64,000 nt of DNA from Telopea speciosissima (lineage: Eukaryota; Streptophyta; Magnoliopsida; Proteales; Proteaceae). A program made the translations under genes and the position numbers. The notes under the pieces are model-generated. The model was given only the letters and a program-made list of their open reading frames with translations, made no database searches and was not told the origin of the DNA. This document shows, one piece after another, positions 1 through 13,100 of the stretch. How positions within the stretch are numbered: position 1 is the first letter of the stretch; every line of letters begins with the position of its first letter. The stretch is taken from positions 1,240,001-1,304,000 of the forward strand of contig NC_057923.1 in NCBI RefSeq assembly GCF_018873765.1. Reading direction: 5' to 3'.

Positions 1-149
1 CTTTCCCTTTATTGTATTGTTCTTATTTCTTAGTTATGGTGTAGGTTCTTGAATCACTGTTTTCGTTGTTTCCCCCCCCCCCCTCCCAAAAAAAAAACAC
101 AAAACAATCACAGTATTCTCTTTCTTCTCATCTTTTTTATTATTTTTTA

Positions 150-295
150 GGGGAAAATTTTCATACACGGCTGTGTAAGCCGTGTATGTGAGAGGGGCTC
201 TCACAAAGAATTGGAAAAGTCATAAATCCCCACCCATTAATTAATGTCTTGAAACTCCCACCCTCTCACATACACGGTGTATGAAAACTTTTTCC
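150..295. mobile_element. MULE-type MITE, copy 1
   Basis: A 146-bp element with inverted ends: GGGGAAAA plus a CATACACGG core on the left, and the complement (CCGTGTATG... TTTTTCC) on the right. It is flanked by an exact 9-bp duplication, TATTTTTTA, at 141-149 and 296-304. A 9-bp duplication with inverted ends is the signature of Mutator-like elements. There is no coding capacity. A second copy in inverse orientation lies at 12048-12205. Confidence 0.85.
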
Positions 296-924
296 TATTT
301 TTTATTTGAATTTTTTTCTTAAAAAAAAAAGGGGGTAAATTACACGAGAGGTGCCCAACTTTTTAAAAAAAAGGAGACTTGGGGTACCCAAAGTTTTTTT
401 ATTTTTTTGGGGGTTGAAAGATACTTTATTTTTTTAAGCGTAAAAAACACAAGATATCCGAGTTACAAGCATCAAATAGCCAGTGAGTGGAAGGGTGCCA
501 AGCTATCTCACACGCACAAGACATGGCTTTCCGAGCCAGGGAGTCAGCCACGCTGTTAATCTCCCTGGAGATGTGGTTGAAGCTAACCGAGGTAAAGTAA
601 GAAGAGGCCAGATGAAGGATATCCTCAACAACACTAGCCACTCTGATAGGTGGTTGAGGAGGGGGGGGAACCTGAAAGCTAAGTCACCAGCTGCAGGCAA
701 TCCGATTCCACAACCAAGTCTTCAAGACCTTCCGAGATGGCCAGCAATAAACCAGATCTAAGGGCCAACGCTTCTCCTTCCAGGGTAGAAGAGAAGGAAG
801 CCGAAGACGAGACAACCGCAATAGGGAGACCGGCATCATTGCGGATCACATAACCCAAGCCCCCTGCAACCCCTTTTGTTGAAGCATCAGAGTTCAACTT
901 GTAGAACTTTGACTGAGGTGGAGA

Positions 925-1440
925 CTAGGTAGCTGAACTTTTGTTTTGTGGAGAGGGAGCAGTAGTGGAGCCAGTTGTGATAGATTGGAGTTCATGAAGC
1001 CTTTCTTCAGCATTGTTGATAACTTCAAGAGGGGAGAATAGTCTCCCAGTAAACAACATCTCATTTCGCGCTTTCCACAGGGCCCAACAAATAAAGGCTG
1101 CCAAACTGGACATTTCTTTTCCTGCCTTCTTGTTGGAGGGGCAGCGAGATCGCCATTGCTGAATAAAGCATTGGAGCTTAGGATTGGGAGGGGGAATAAA
1201 AGAAAGGTGACACCCAAACCAAACTGATCTTGCAAAGGGACAGTCAAGGATAATGTGATCGGTCGTTTCTAAGACACCACATCTTGGGCACCCCGGATCA
1301 ATATTGAATTTCCTCCTTATTAGACCTACCCCTGTAGCAATCCCAGAGGAACAAGCACGCCATAAAAAATTCCTGACTTTTGGGCTGGTATTGCAATTCC
1401 AAATATTCTTCCAAACTTCATCTGGAATGTCATTGGGCAA
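925..1440 (-). pseudogene. LINE zinc-binding (zf-RVT) region
   Basis: A 171-codon open piece of the L1 ORF2 C-terminal region. Visible marks are the WRAC segment, a CPRCG...H...CPFA zinc-knuckle pattern and the WALWKARN segment, all typical of plant L1 proteins between reverse transcriptase and RNase H. The frame then breaks, and an RNase H fragment follows at 679-897 in another frame. It is part of the truncated LINE and not a host gene. Confidence 0.85.
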
Positions 1441-1478
1441 AGCTGTAGAAGAAGAAGCTGCAACAGTTCTGTCTTTAC

Positions 1479-2528
1479 CAAGGTTCTAAAACTCGGGTTT
1501 CGGCTAGGTTTCGACCAGCCAGAAAATGAGTTTGTCTCGGTCGAAACCTAGGACTTTCTCCAAGCTAACTCGAACCTTGGTTTCGAGGCCCAGAAGTTGT
1601 TTTTTTTTGCCCTGATTCTTATTGTGTTGCCTATTTTTGACATTTCAAACTCAATCCATGTATTAGTTCCACATAGAGAACACTAAAAATATTACTTATG
1701 GTTTTGATCCAAGTTTGATACTGTATATTGTTCTTGGACATGGTATCGAATAAGGTTTGACCGGAACATAACTCATTCAATATAAATGAGATTTAAGCAA
1801 ACTTGGATTTGTTAGAAAGCTTTGTTTTGATAGATTTCCAACAAGTCTAAGATTGCTTAAATCTAATTTATATTGAAGGAGTTATGTACCGGTCAAACTT
1901 AATTTGGTGTGTGCGAATGCTGTCAAAATCGCTCTAAATGAAAATATTTTTTTGGACATCAAAACAAATGAATATTTTACCGCACTTTTGGTTTTTATAA
2001 ATGTTTTAACATATTAAGATTTATGGAATTTTTAGATTTGACAAAAACCCTAGTATTAAAAAGTTGAAAATTGCACCTAACAACTACCATCGATAATCTA
2101 GTTTTTGTTCTTGAACTAGGGGGTTGACTTTTTTTTTCTTTTGGATATTGATTTTTTAACTATTTTTATTGGATTCAAATAGGGGATATTTACTTATTTA
2201 TGAATAATAACTTAAGTAAATGAAATACAAATACAAAACCATTTACTTAAATGATATTAGACATAACTAAGTGTCTGTCCTGACTCTTATATTTCTAGCC
2301 TGGTTTCTGGCAATTTTTTGTATAAATACCTGTCTGTCCTAGTTTCGAGCCAAGTTTCCCCTAGTTTCAATGGGCATATGTGTCGAAACCACCGAATATG
2401 GTCGAAACCATCGAAACCCGGTCGAATCCAAGGATTTTATAAAATCTCCCTTCAACTCATCTCGGAAACCTGCGAAACCGAGTTAACTCGATGGTTTCGA
2501 TAGGTTTCGGTCGAGTTTTTCTTCTATG
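1479..2528. mobile_element. hAT-like non-autonomous element A (GGTTTCGA motif)
   Basis: A 1,050-bp element inserted in the LINE. The left end is CAAGGTTCTAAAACTCG and the right end CGAGTTTTTCTTCTATG, imperfect inverted repeats sharing AAAACTCG. The flanks are GTCTTTAC (1471-1478) and CTCTTTAC (2529-2536), a 7/8-matching 8-bp duplication as hAT elements make. Both subterminal regions are dense in GGTTTCGA/TCGAAACC motifs. No transposase is visible. Removing it rejoins the LINE frame, which supports the boundaries. Confidence 0.8.
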
Positions 2529-2844
2529 CTCTTTACTGTCTCTTTGGTTACAAAGAAAGTGATATCCAGCCTTCACAGAGTAGATCCCATTTGATGAACC
2601 TCCCCACACTCTACGGTCTGGGTACCCAAAGTTTCAAAAGTGAAATTTGGGATACCCTGTGAACTATTTTTTTTTTTTACAAAGCAGACATATTTCTTAT
2701 TTTACAAATCAATATGATAGAGAGTAGAGTACCTGCTTGCTTAGAGAACCCTCTCCCATACTAAATATTTGATTGCATCCATAAGTCCTATTTTCCCCAT
2801 ACAAGTGTTCGAGTATAGATAAAAAAAAAATAAAGAAAAAAAAT

Positions 2845-3735
2845 CTCTATTGGGTGGTAATGAACCCAAATTCACACTGATCAATCGGGAGCCGCCACGT
2901 GTCCCGACCCAAAGAGGTGGGCCATCCCAGGCCCGACGGAGAACCAACTCAAACATGAACCACAAGCGGCCCCCCAGGCGTAGCCTCACGGACGCGGCCT
3001 CACGGGCGCAGCCTACAGGTGCAGCCTCACAGGCATGGCCTCATGGGCACTGCCTACACGCGCGACCTCACAGGAGCAGCCTCACCAGGAGCGGCCTCCC
3101 AGGCGTTGCCTCAGGCAAAGCCACGAGCTTGAACCCAGGCAAGACCACGGGCATGGACCTCGGGCACAGATCGGACCTTGGACGTAGACCGAGACCCAAG
3201 ACCAGCCTACAACCACCGCCATCCACAAGACATACACTGTCTCAAGGGCACTAGGCCGCCGCCTACCAGCCACACAGACCCATACGGACTCCGAACACCA
3301 TGGACCTTATCTAACACGTACCAACATCTATCTATTAAGCACATCTCTACTGGGACACTACCTCCCGCAGGAGGCAACCAACCTAGGAAGAACCCTGCTA
3401 CCCAGGGATTCTATCAACTACGAGAACTGTTCGTCATCGATTGGGACTATCCACACCGCCACGTTCCACTATAAAAGAGAAGGTACTTTACCCCATCAAC
3501 CAATCTTGAATTCTAACTATTCATCTGTTTGTTCAGAGAGATCTAACTTAGGAATCGGAGAGTCCTAGGCCGAAACCACACCGGTTCTCTTTTGTCACCC
3601 AGGTCCTTTTGCAGGTTACAGCACTCGAGGGACCACCGGACGATTTCTTGACGCAACAGATGGTGTTTCTTATGCTCTCTTATGGGTGAGCACGCCTGGG
3701 TATCTACCTAGGGGGCCGAAGTGTCATCTCAAGGT
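2845..3735 (+). mobile_element. Ty3/gypsy-like LTR fragment
   Basis: A GC-rich block unlike its AT-rich surroundings. It has degenerate 12-14-bp repeats built on GCCTCACGGGCG (about 2975-3115), then an ACTATAAAAG promoter box near 3469, and a CA-ending stretch near 3655. This layout resembles the U3-R-U5 of a plant gypsy LTR in plus orientation. No convincing target duplication was found, so it may be truncated, and the superfamily is inferred from style only. It ends about 430 bp upstream of the SNM1 start codon. Confidence 0.5.
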
Positions 3736-4167
3736 GTTCTCTAAGAAAGTGTAGAAAACACCACCAAGTAGGGATCTCTTGCCCAAAATTTTAATTCTTA
3801 GTATGCTCTTCCTCTCCCCCGGTTCTCTCAAAAGATTTCCTTTTACTATGTTTTTCCACCCTGGAAAATTAGAACTTGATGCAATTGACAGGTGATCCTG
3901 ATGCATGTAAGACATGACACGTGTTCACCGTGCATTGTTAAAAAGGGAATCATGAGAAATTCGGTGGAGCGGCCACGACAGATCGAATCGGGATGGAACA
4001 GCTGATCCGTTTCAGGTATCTGGATTCTGGAATCGAGGTCCGAATGTCCGATCCGATTTCCAATACTAGTTCACTTCACGCCATCTCTTTCGAATACGAA
4101 GGTTTTCGTTTTCCCGCGGTGACGCCGTCTGATAAAATGATGACAGAAAATTAAAAGAGGGGGCGAA

Positions 4168-7100
4168 ATGAGCTCCTCTTTTAGTTTTCTGACTGTTAAT
4201 CAGAAGATGCTTACAGACGAAGCTGAGGATATATCGATTGACGATGACATCGACGAGAACGGGTTTCCTTCTTTTCAGCTAGTTTCGGAAGAAGAAGAAG
4301 AAACGAGAGAAAATAATGGAGTTGAAGATCCATCCGTTGGAACTTCACAAGAGGGCTTCGCTTCTGATTTTTATCGCAGTGGAACAGATTGGTCATGCTT
4401 GTTGGAGAGGAATCCGCAGAAACAGAAAAGGCTTAAGCAAGCAGACCTGTTCCAGGTATGGGGTTTCAAGAAGACCACTGGATCGAATTCCGGATCTAAG
4501 GTATCGTCTTTACCTTTGAGGGAGAAGAATACGATGCAATCAATCTCCCCTGAGCGGCTCAACGACCATATGAATTCAAAAGTTCCTTCTTTTGGGAAGA
4601 TGAGCAATAGGGGTGGCGATAATAGCCGGCGTATTTGCCCCTTCTATAAGAAAATCCCTGGTGAGTTTGTACTTGAAATTTCAGTCTGGGTTCAGTTCTC
4701 CCTCTAAATGTCGGGGGTGAAACTTGAAAATCTTTGGAGAATTACTTATGGAGGTATCGGTTCCGTCCAGAAATGATTAGATTACGAATGGCTTGAATGT
4801 AGCCCTCGATAATTTGAATGTGTTGCTTGAGGTCTACATTTGATGGATTTACACTTGGTCGCTTTCTCTGTCTATCTCTTTTAATTCTTTCTTCAGTTCC
4901 GACGTCCTACTTTGCATGTATGTTCAATCTATCTTCCTCAAGTTTTTTTTTTGGGCGATATAATATATATTATAAAATGCAAAAGGGGAGGGGATTTATA
5001 AAAGTTTTTTATTTTGGCTACGAAGATAATCTCATAATTTTCATAACAAACAAAAAAAAATCCTATTGACCCATCATCAACATAAATGTCGTTCCATGTT
5101 GTTCATCTGTAAACTGAATAAAGAATAGAAGATTACTATACTATGTGGATCCAAATTGGTAGTGTGTAGGTGATTCTCATAGAACATCATGCTTAGCTTC
5201 TGCATGCTTGGATTTACTGAAATTTTAACATCACAAAGGGTGATGCACTCACTTTGAACTCCCATGTGGTAGAGGTATATACTGAAGGCAACAATGATAA
5301 TTTACATTTTGATTTTAGTTTAGACAAGAAGCCTCCCACCTCTCTCAACTCAACTAAGTCTTCTTTCATCTAAATGTGATTGGCTACGTGAATCCTGTTT
5401 CCCTGTTCAACTCTTTTAAAAGCCATTTTTTATTGTCAACCAAAGCTGTTCATATATTTTCTTACAACTTCTTCCCAATTCATTTTAGTTTTACCCCTTC
5501 AGCTAGAGGGCACCTTAACCAAACAACAAATTAAAATTCTCATCTAAAAGGCAGGTTTAGTTACCGGAGCTTCTAGATGTCATATTTTCAGAAAACAGAA
5601 ATTTCCTCAAGAAGCTGCCTATATGTCATACTCGATTTTAGTTAAGCCTATATGGCATACACACAGCATATTTTAGTACTAGCAGATGAAGACAAATCTA
5701 AAACTTCCTGGGTACAAACTATAGAAGCATAGATATACGATGGGCATAGACAAAAGCAGGATAAAATGGATATGGTTTATCTTTTATTTTGACTTATTAC
5801 AATCTAATAATAGCAGGAGAAAGATTTATAAATTGTCAAAGCTATAAGATATTAAATTTTAAAAAAAATGATAAATAGAACATGTAATGAGATCAGAACT
5901 TAACCAGCCAGATAACTAAAAGAATGAAGGAGAAGAGAGAAGAAAAAGATTGTAGACTGAGAGAGAGAGAGGAAGGATGTGTGATAGATTAGAGAGAGCA
6001 ATCCGGCAACTAATGTTATATATATATATATATATAAAACTACAGATTACAATCATAAAGCAAAACAGACTCTAACTTAGCTAATCCTAACTGATCCTAG
6101 TCACACTAGGAAACTTCACCTAGTTATAATAGGAAAGTCTAACATAACCATAGAAAGAAACAAATACCAATCCCACGGTAGAGGTCTATGGACACCCATA
6201 GACCTCCAACTGATATACAAATGCACTCAACAGAACATTATCAAGAAGAAGACCTATATATCATACACAAAGTATATGTTTGTATTAAATATGTTAATAT
6301 TAACACATGCAGAATTAAACCAGGACCTAATCCGAAGCCTGACATTGTATAGACTTTGATATCAGTCATTTTTAGCTATCTAAATGGATTCATTGTTGTA
6401 TAATGGTGAGTATTCCTGCAGATAAGGTTCATCCCTTGGTGGTTCAATTTATAAGAACTGTTGGCCATGTGCTATGCACATGCATGTAAAATTGGTCTTT
6501 TGTTTTTCTTAAATTTTTTTTTTTGGTGTAGGAAGTAAGAGAGAGATATGTAAGTGGGGTAATGTAGGGGTGCTGTGCTTAAGAGGAGGAGACAGAGAAA
6601 AGATCCAAGTATCCAACAAGACCAAGAGCTTGCAGTTTCTTAACCATTTTGTGGCTATCATTTTATGGACATTTTTTTTTTAATTTACTATTCTCACCTT
6701 AGTTTTCATCTCTACCTTAGTATATTAAGGGTATTTCCAGGAATTTACAGAATCAAGGTTTGGCTTCCCCAGGATAAGTAGGAAGATGGGTTCTCTTAAT
6801 GTATTATAATATATAAGTTGACAAGTTTAGCGATGGGTAGGGTTAAAGTTGTGAGTTATGAACCTCTAGGATTTTGTTCTGAAGGCAAAGAAGCTTCCAG
6901 CCAGCACCACAATTTATTTAACAAGGTGTCCTTGTTGTGGTTTTATTTTTACTTTTATTAAGGTGTGTAGCTTGGTGGTTTGACCTTGTACTCATCTGAA
7001 AACGAAAAGAAATAAACAAAAATCGCTAGGCATCATGGAGCCTGTAACAGGTTACAATAGAGAAACCAGAGAACTGAGAGAGATGAAGAAGGGAAAAAGG

Positions 7101-10100
7101 GGACTGATTAGTTGTGTTGGATCAAACTAGTCAGTCCCCTCCCACAGGCCTTTATTTATATAGAGTTAGAATACAAGCAAAGACTCCAAACCCTACGAGG
7201 AATCACCAAAATAGAAATAGAAACATAATTACAGTAGGAAACCAGACTAGGACTAGGACTAGATTAACTAGGACAGACTGACTCTTACAACTATAAAAGG
7301 AGACACGTAGGAGTTAGGCATGTCAATTAGAATATTCCGAGGCAGCCCTAACCCTAGTGCTTGATATATTTTAACACTCCCCCTCAAGCTGGAGCGTACA
7401 AATCACCTTGGCCCAGCTTGGAACAACTTCTTCGAAAAGCAGGTTCAAACAGCGGTTTGGTAAACATATCACCGAGTTGGTTGGTAGTTGAAACAAGTGG
7501 AGTAGAAACCAACTTCTTCATTACAACATCCGAACAAAGGGACAATCAACTTCAATGTGCTTGGTCCTCTCATGAAACACTGGATTGCTTGCAATATAAA
7601 TAGCAGCTTGATTATCACAAAACATCTGCATAGGTTGAGTGATAGGAAATCCCAACTCTTGAAGCAATGATTTTATCCATATTAACGAAGTTGTAGTATG
7701 TGCCATTGCCCGATACTTAGCTTCAGCATTAGATCTAACAACAATAGCTTGTTTCTTGCTTTTCTAGGTAACTAAGTTACCACCCACAAAGGTACAATAA
7801 CCGATCGTAGGACGCCTATCACCATCAACACCAGCCCAATCAGCATTAGATACCTAACCAGATTAACATTTTGATTAGGTCAATAAATGAGTCCCTTACC
7901 AGGAGCACCTTTTAAGTATCGTAACACACGACAAGTAGCATCCCAATGAATTTTCTTTGGAGTTTGCATAAATTGACTAATAACTCCAACGACAAAGGAT
8001 ATATCTGGTCGAGTAACAATAAGGTAAATGAGTTTCCCAACTAATCTTCTATACCAATAGATATTTATAAAATCTTCTCTCACTGGAACCAAGCTTTTGA
8101 TGGGGATCCATGGGAGTATCTGCCGGTTTGGAAGCAAACATTCTAGTTTCAGACAGAAGGTCAAGGGCATATTTCCTTTGTGATAAGCTAACACCTTTCT
8201 TGCTTCGTAAAATTTCAATACCAAGGAAATACTTGAGAACACCCAAGTCTTTCATCTGGAAAATGCTGATGAAGATAGGATTTAACTTGAGCACTACCAG
8301 AAACATCATTACTAGATATAATAATATCATCCACATAAACTACCATCACAACCATTTTTGAATTCTGGTGACGAACAAATACGGAATGGTCAGTTTAATA
8401 CTGTGAGAACCCAAACTGAGTTAGCATGGTTTGAACTTATCAAAACATGCTCTTGGAGATTGTTTCAACCCATAGATTGCCTTACAAAGCTTGCATACTT
8501 TGGTGGAATTCTCCCCCTGAACAATATACCCTGGAGGTTGCTCCATATACACCTCCTCTTGAAGATCACCATAGAGAAAAACATTTTTGATATCCATCTG
8601 ATACATGGGCCACTCTAAGTTGACAGCCAGAGAAATAAGAACACAAACAAAATTTAAGTAAGCAATAGGCGAGAAAGTTTCAAAGTAATCAGCACCATAG
8701 GTTTGGGTATAGCCTTTAGCAACTAATCTAGCCATAAACTGCTCAACAGACCCATTCAGATTGTATTTGATAGTATAAACCCATCAACACTTGACAAGAT
8801 CCTTCCCAGTAGGTAATGAAACAGAGTCTTAAGTTTCTCTAGATAATAAAGCATCCATCTTTGTGTCCATTGCTGCCTGCCAACCAGGGTGAGAAAAAGC
8901 CTCACGGTAGGTTTTAGGAACAAAGTTAATACATAAGGCAAAAGCAAGTGGGTGATAGTGGGATGGAAGATGAGAAATGGAGACATACTGCTCAATAGGA
9001 TAAACAATTAAGGATTTGTGGGACTTTTGAGTACAGGAGCGAGTACCTTTACGAACAACAACTGGTAAGTCGATGGAGACTTCAACATCAGAATCAAATT
9101 GAGTGGATGGAGGCGCGTCATCTACAGTAGTGGATGGCATCTATGGAACATTGGTAGCAGAGGGTAATGTATTGGGTATTGTGGTGTCCGAGACAGTAGT
9201 ACTGGTGGATGGTAAGCCAAGTAGTCAACGTCGGTGATAGACCTGAACTGGTTTAGGGGATGGTATGGGTATGGTAACCGGGCAATAGAAGAGTAAAATT
9301 AATGCAACAAAGTAATCCAATCAATGGATCAAATGTACCTTCTACATGGAGCAATTGAGCTTCAAATATGTAGCCATTTGAATGGCTGAACAGATATTAG
9401 GTATTGTGTTAAAAAATTCCAAAAACTTGAATTCGCAGGAGTTGTAGAGTCAATCTTGAATGAAGTGCTTCCTATAGATGCAGAATAATAAGTAAGATGC
9501 CCTAGCTTATTGTTATTAGATCATCAACTAGGGCAAAATCAACCAAACATTGGCAGCATGAAGGCTGTGATCAGAAAAGCTTGAAACCCTTGAAAGACTC
9601 TCAAATCAGCAGTGAATACTTTAGCAAATTGTTGATATCAGTGCTCTGACACCATGTAACAGGTTACAATAAAGAAACCAGAGAACCAAGAGAGATGAAG
9701 AAGGGAAAAAGGGGACTGATTAGTTGTGTTGGATCGAACTAGTCAGTCCCCTCCCACAGATCTTTATTTAAATAGAATCAGAATACAAGCAAAGATTCCT
9801 AATCCTACTAGGAATCACCAAAATAGAAAAAGAAACATAATTACAGTAGGAAACCAGACTAGGACTAGGACAAGACTAACTAGGACGGACTGACTCTAAT
9901 TACAAGTATAAAAGGAGACACCTAGGAGTTGGGCCTCTTGATTAGAATAAGACTATTCTAATCGAGATAGTCCTAACCCTAGAGCTCAATATACTTTAAT
10001 TAACAGAGCCAAATAAAAAGAGAAAAAGAATGAAAGACTCTATACTCTAATTGTGTTATTATATATTACTTAATAGAGTTTAACTGTATATTTAACTTGT

Positions 10101-13100
10101 TCTTAAAGGGCCCTGTTAATTGTTATGTTTTCAGGAACTCCATTCACCGTAGATGCATTCCGTTATGGTCTTATTGAAGGATGTGCTGCATACTTCCTTA
10201 GCCACTTCCACCATGATCATTACGGTGGCTTGAGCAAGGGATGGTCACATGGGCCCATCTATTGTACTCCTCTCACTGCTCGCCTTGTGAGAATGTGTCT
10301 ATTAGTAAATCCCTCGTAAGGACTCTATGCCTAATACTTCCCCTAAGCAAAATGTTGCAAGTAGTTCCTGTTTGTCTTAAAATTTCTTCAAATTTTTGTA
10401 TCACTTGGAATGCAATAAACTGCAGAAAATTGCATTATGACATGGGAGAAATGAAAATTTATCCTCCCAATTATTTGAATGCTGGGAAACATGTAACGTT
10501 GAAACAGTCACTACTCAGTGCAGAAAAAAATGTTATAAAATTCATTGAAGGTGCCAAATTCCCCATCTATTGTTTGCCATCTTTTGCTTTTAGGCCCAGG
10601 AAGGTTGAGGGTTCTATCATCCTGTGGGTAATATAACCACTGTTATCTTTGTCCTACCCTAAATTTATTTTAGTATGATTCTCTGTTTGCAGATTCATCT
10701 GTCCTTTGGAACTAGAGACTGAACATGTTATTGAAGGCATCAAAGTGACAATGCTGGATGCTAATCATTGTCCTGGTGCAGCACTTATTCATTTTCGTCT
10801 GGAAGATGGACGTAGCTATTTGCACACTGGAGACTTCAGGGCCTGTAGATCAATGCAGTTGCATCCGCTTCTTGCAAACCATCAAATTAATGTGCTTTAC
10901 CTGGACACCACTTATTGCAACCCAAAATACAGGTAATACCTCCTCTAGGTAGCCCTGTTGCTTCAACTTAACACTTCATTATTTGCTTTATTTTTCTTCT
11001 TCTTTCCAATTATGCGGTTGTATTTTCTTTCATTTCAGGTTCCCCTCCAAGGAAGATGTTTTGGATTTTGTTGTAATGATAACTAAAAAGAGTCTCACAA
11101 AGCAGCCGAAAACCCTTATCGTTGTTGGAGCATACAGTATTGGGAAAGAGTGTGTTTATCTTGCTATTTCTAAGGCATTAGGGGTATGCTGATTAACATT
11201 CGTTCTATTTTTGTGCTTGATGAGCCATCCAAGTCGTTGGGAGCCAAGCGATATACATTTTATGGGAAGATGTTTTACTTTTATGGAGAAGGTTCTCCAA
11301 AGATCCATTCTCGTATTATACATTTATACTTTGCAAAGTTAACTCTGTTTAATGTTAAGAGAAGTTTGCTTGGCCTGGACATGATCCTTGTTCAAGTTGG
11401 CCATTTCCATTGAAAAACTAAAGTTGGTAACTTCTGTTAAAAATTTTAAAATTTAAAACCAATTCTTTAATTAATAGTCTGAGCAAGTAATTCTCTGTTT
11501 GAACTTTGAAATGTTTTTGCTAACTTTTCGGATTCTTTAAGTACTTGACTTCACTGAGGCAGCTGAATATTTTAACGTTTTCTTTGGCATTTGGATATTT
11601 AGAGGATTGAGTCTATCTTCATGACACATGTCAATCGGGTTGCAATGATTTAAGAGATTTATTACTTTGTTATGATTGTCGCAGCTTTCTAGGTCTATTA
11701 TTTCATATCTTGTTTAAAGTTATTCTGAAACTCAAAACCTGAACTCAAAACCTGATTTCCCCTCCCTTGAAGAAAATGAAATGTGATATGGTACCAAGAT
11801 TAAGATTTTTAAGATTAAAGATAAGGGCATAATAACCAAAATTCTGTGACTTGTTTAGGTCAAGATATATGCAAATTCTTCAAGGAGGCGGATTCTAAAG
11901 TCATTTAGTTGGCCTGAGCTGTCAGGAAAACTCTGTTCACATGGGGAGGAGACACCTCTTCATATTCTACCTATGTCATCGCTGAGACCTGAGGTTTGAA
12001 GCTTTGTTTTTGTTATTTGATTGAATGATTTAATTGTTATAATTTAAGGGGAAAGGTTTCATACACGGTAGTGTAAATCGTGTATGTGAGAGAGTGGGAG
12101 TTTCAAGGAATTAATTAATGGGTGGGGATTTATGACTTTTCCAATTCTTTGTGAGAGACCCTCTCACATACACGGTTTACACAGTCGTGTATGAAAACTT
12201 TTCCCATTATTTAATCTACTGATATTTCGCTTCTAGACTTTGAAGCAGTACTTAGTGACCTACATGCATCAATATACCTCAGTTTTGGCATTTCGGCCGA
12301 CAGGTAAACAAAATTTCTACTATAGCTGTCTATTGAAATTTTCACATTTTTTTTCCCTCTATCTTGATCCCCTCCCTTGATGAATGGGGCTTCAATTTGT
12401 GCTAATGCATTTTATTTTCCTTTAAATATAAGAAGATGAATAAGTGAAGTGCTTGAAGTTGTTCTCTGATTTGTAATCCCAACTCATTTTCTTAATTTAT
12501 TTCTCAAGGCTGGACTTACTCTGAGGTTACTGGGAACCACCTGAATCTAATCAGACCCCGTTCTAGTGGCAATGTCACAATCTACGGTAAGTTATTGTAG
12601 AATTCTAGTTGTTGTGCTGAAGCAGCTATGCTCATACAAATGAGGTCACAGGTTACAATCAAATGCATTGCACATGGGCTGCAATGTGCTTCCTATAGTT
12701 TGCACTTTGTAAATCCCAAACTCCATATTTAAATCTGAATACCAACTACCTTTTTATGGGTGTATAATATTTTCTGTTTGAAATGTGAATTTTATGACCT
12801 CCACCATATCATATGTATGGTGTATATATTTCAATCCCTTCGAGGTAGCTCTTTCAAGAATGATCAAGACTCTTTTGTTGCCATTGACATCAGGTGTCCC
12901 ATATAGTGAGCACTCCAGCTTCTTGGAACTCAGGGAATTTGTGCAGGTATTGAGGGTATTTATTTTTGGATTACATTCAGATGATCTATGTATAGCTCCT
13001 ATCTCTCTAGCGTGTGTGCATGAATCCTATCTCCATGTTGTGCAGCATCTGATAACTGATATTCTTGTTATTTTTCCAGTTCTTGAAGCCTGACAAGATA

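Larger units (their letters stand above)
397..2619 (-). mobile_element. 5'-truncated L1-type LINE with 15-bp TSD
   Basis: A non-LTR retrotransposon 3' part on the minus strand. It is bounded by the direct repeat GGGTACCCAAAGTTT at 382-396 and 2620-2634, with the A-tail visible as T-rich sequence just inside the left repeat. The coding remnant includes the reverse-transcriptase-associated zinc-binding region (925-1440, with WRAC, CPRCG and H...CPFA motifs) and an RNase H-like end (679-897). It is interrupted by a hAT-like element at 1479-2528; the LINE reading frame continues on the far side with a typical GIYSVKAGY segment. It is a dead copy. Confidence 0.9.
7043..10005 (-). mobile_element. 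Internally deleted Ty1/copia element
   Basis: An LTR retrotransposon, antisense to SNM1, with both LTRs (7043-7376 and 9655-10005) starting TGTAACA and ending TTAACA. It is flanked by an exact GAGCC duplication (7038-7042, 10006-10010). Inside the right LTR is a primer-binding site complementary to initiator tRNA-Met (TGGTGTCAGAGC on the minus strand, 9643-9654). Inside the left LTR is a GAGGGGGAG polypurine tract. The 2.28-kb interior keeps reverse transcriptase and RNase H but lacks gag, protease and most of integrase. The LTRs differ at many positions and by indels, so this is an old insertion. Confidence 0.92.

Noticed and set aside
2850-3254. 134-codon proline/arginine-rich ORF
   Set aside because: It arises from GC-rich degenerate repeats in an LTR-like block and has no conserved features.
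10241-10636. ORF overlapping SNM1 exon 2 and intron 2
   Set aside because: A different frame from the coding exon, running into an intron with a good donor at 10316.
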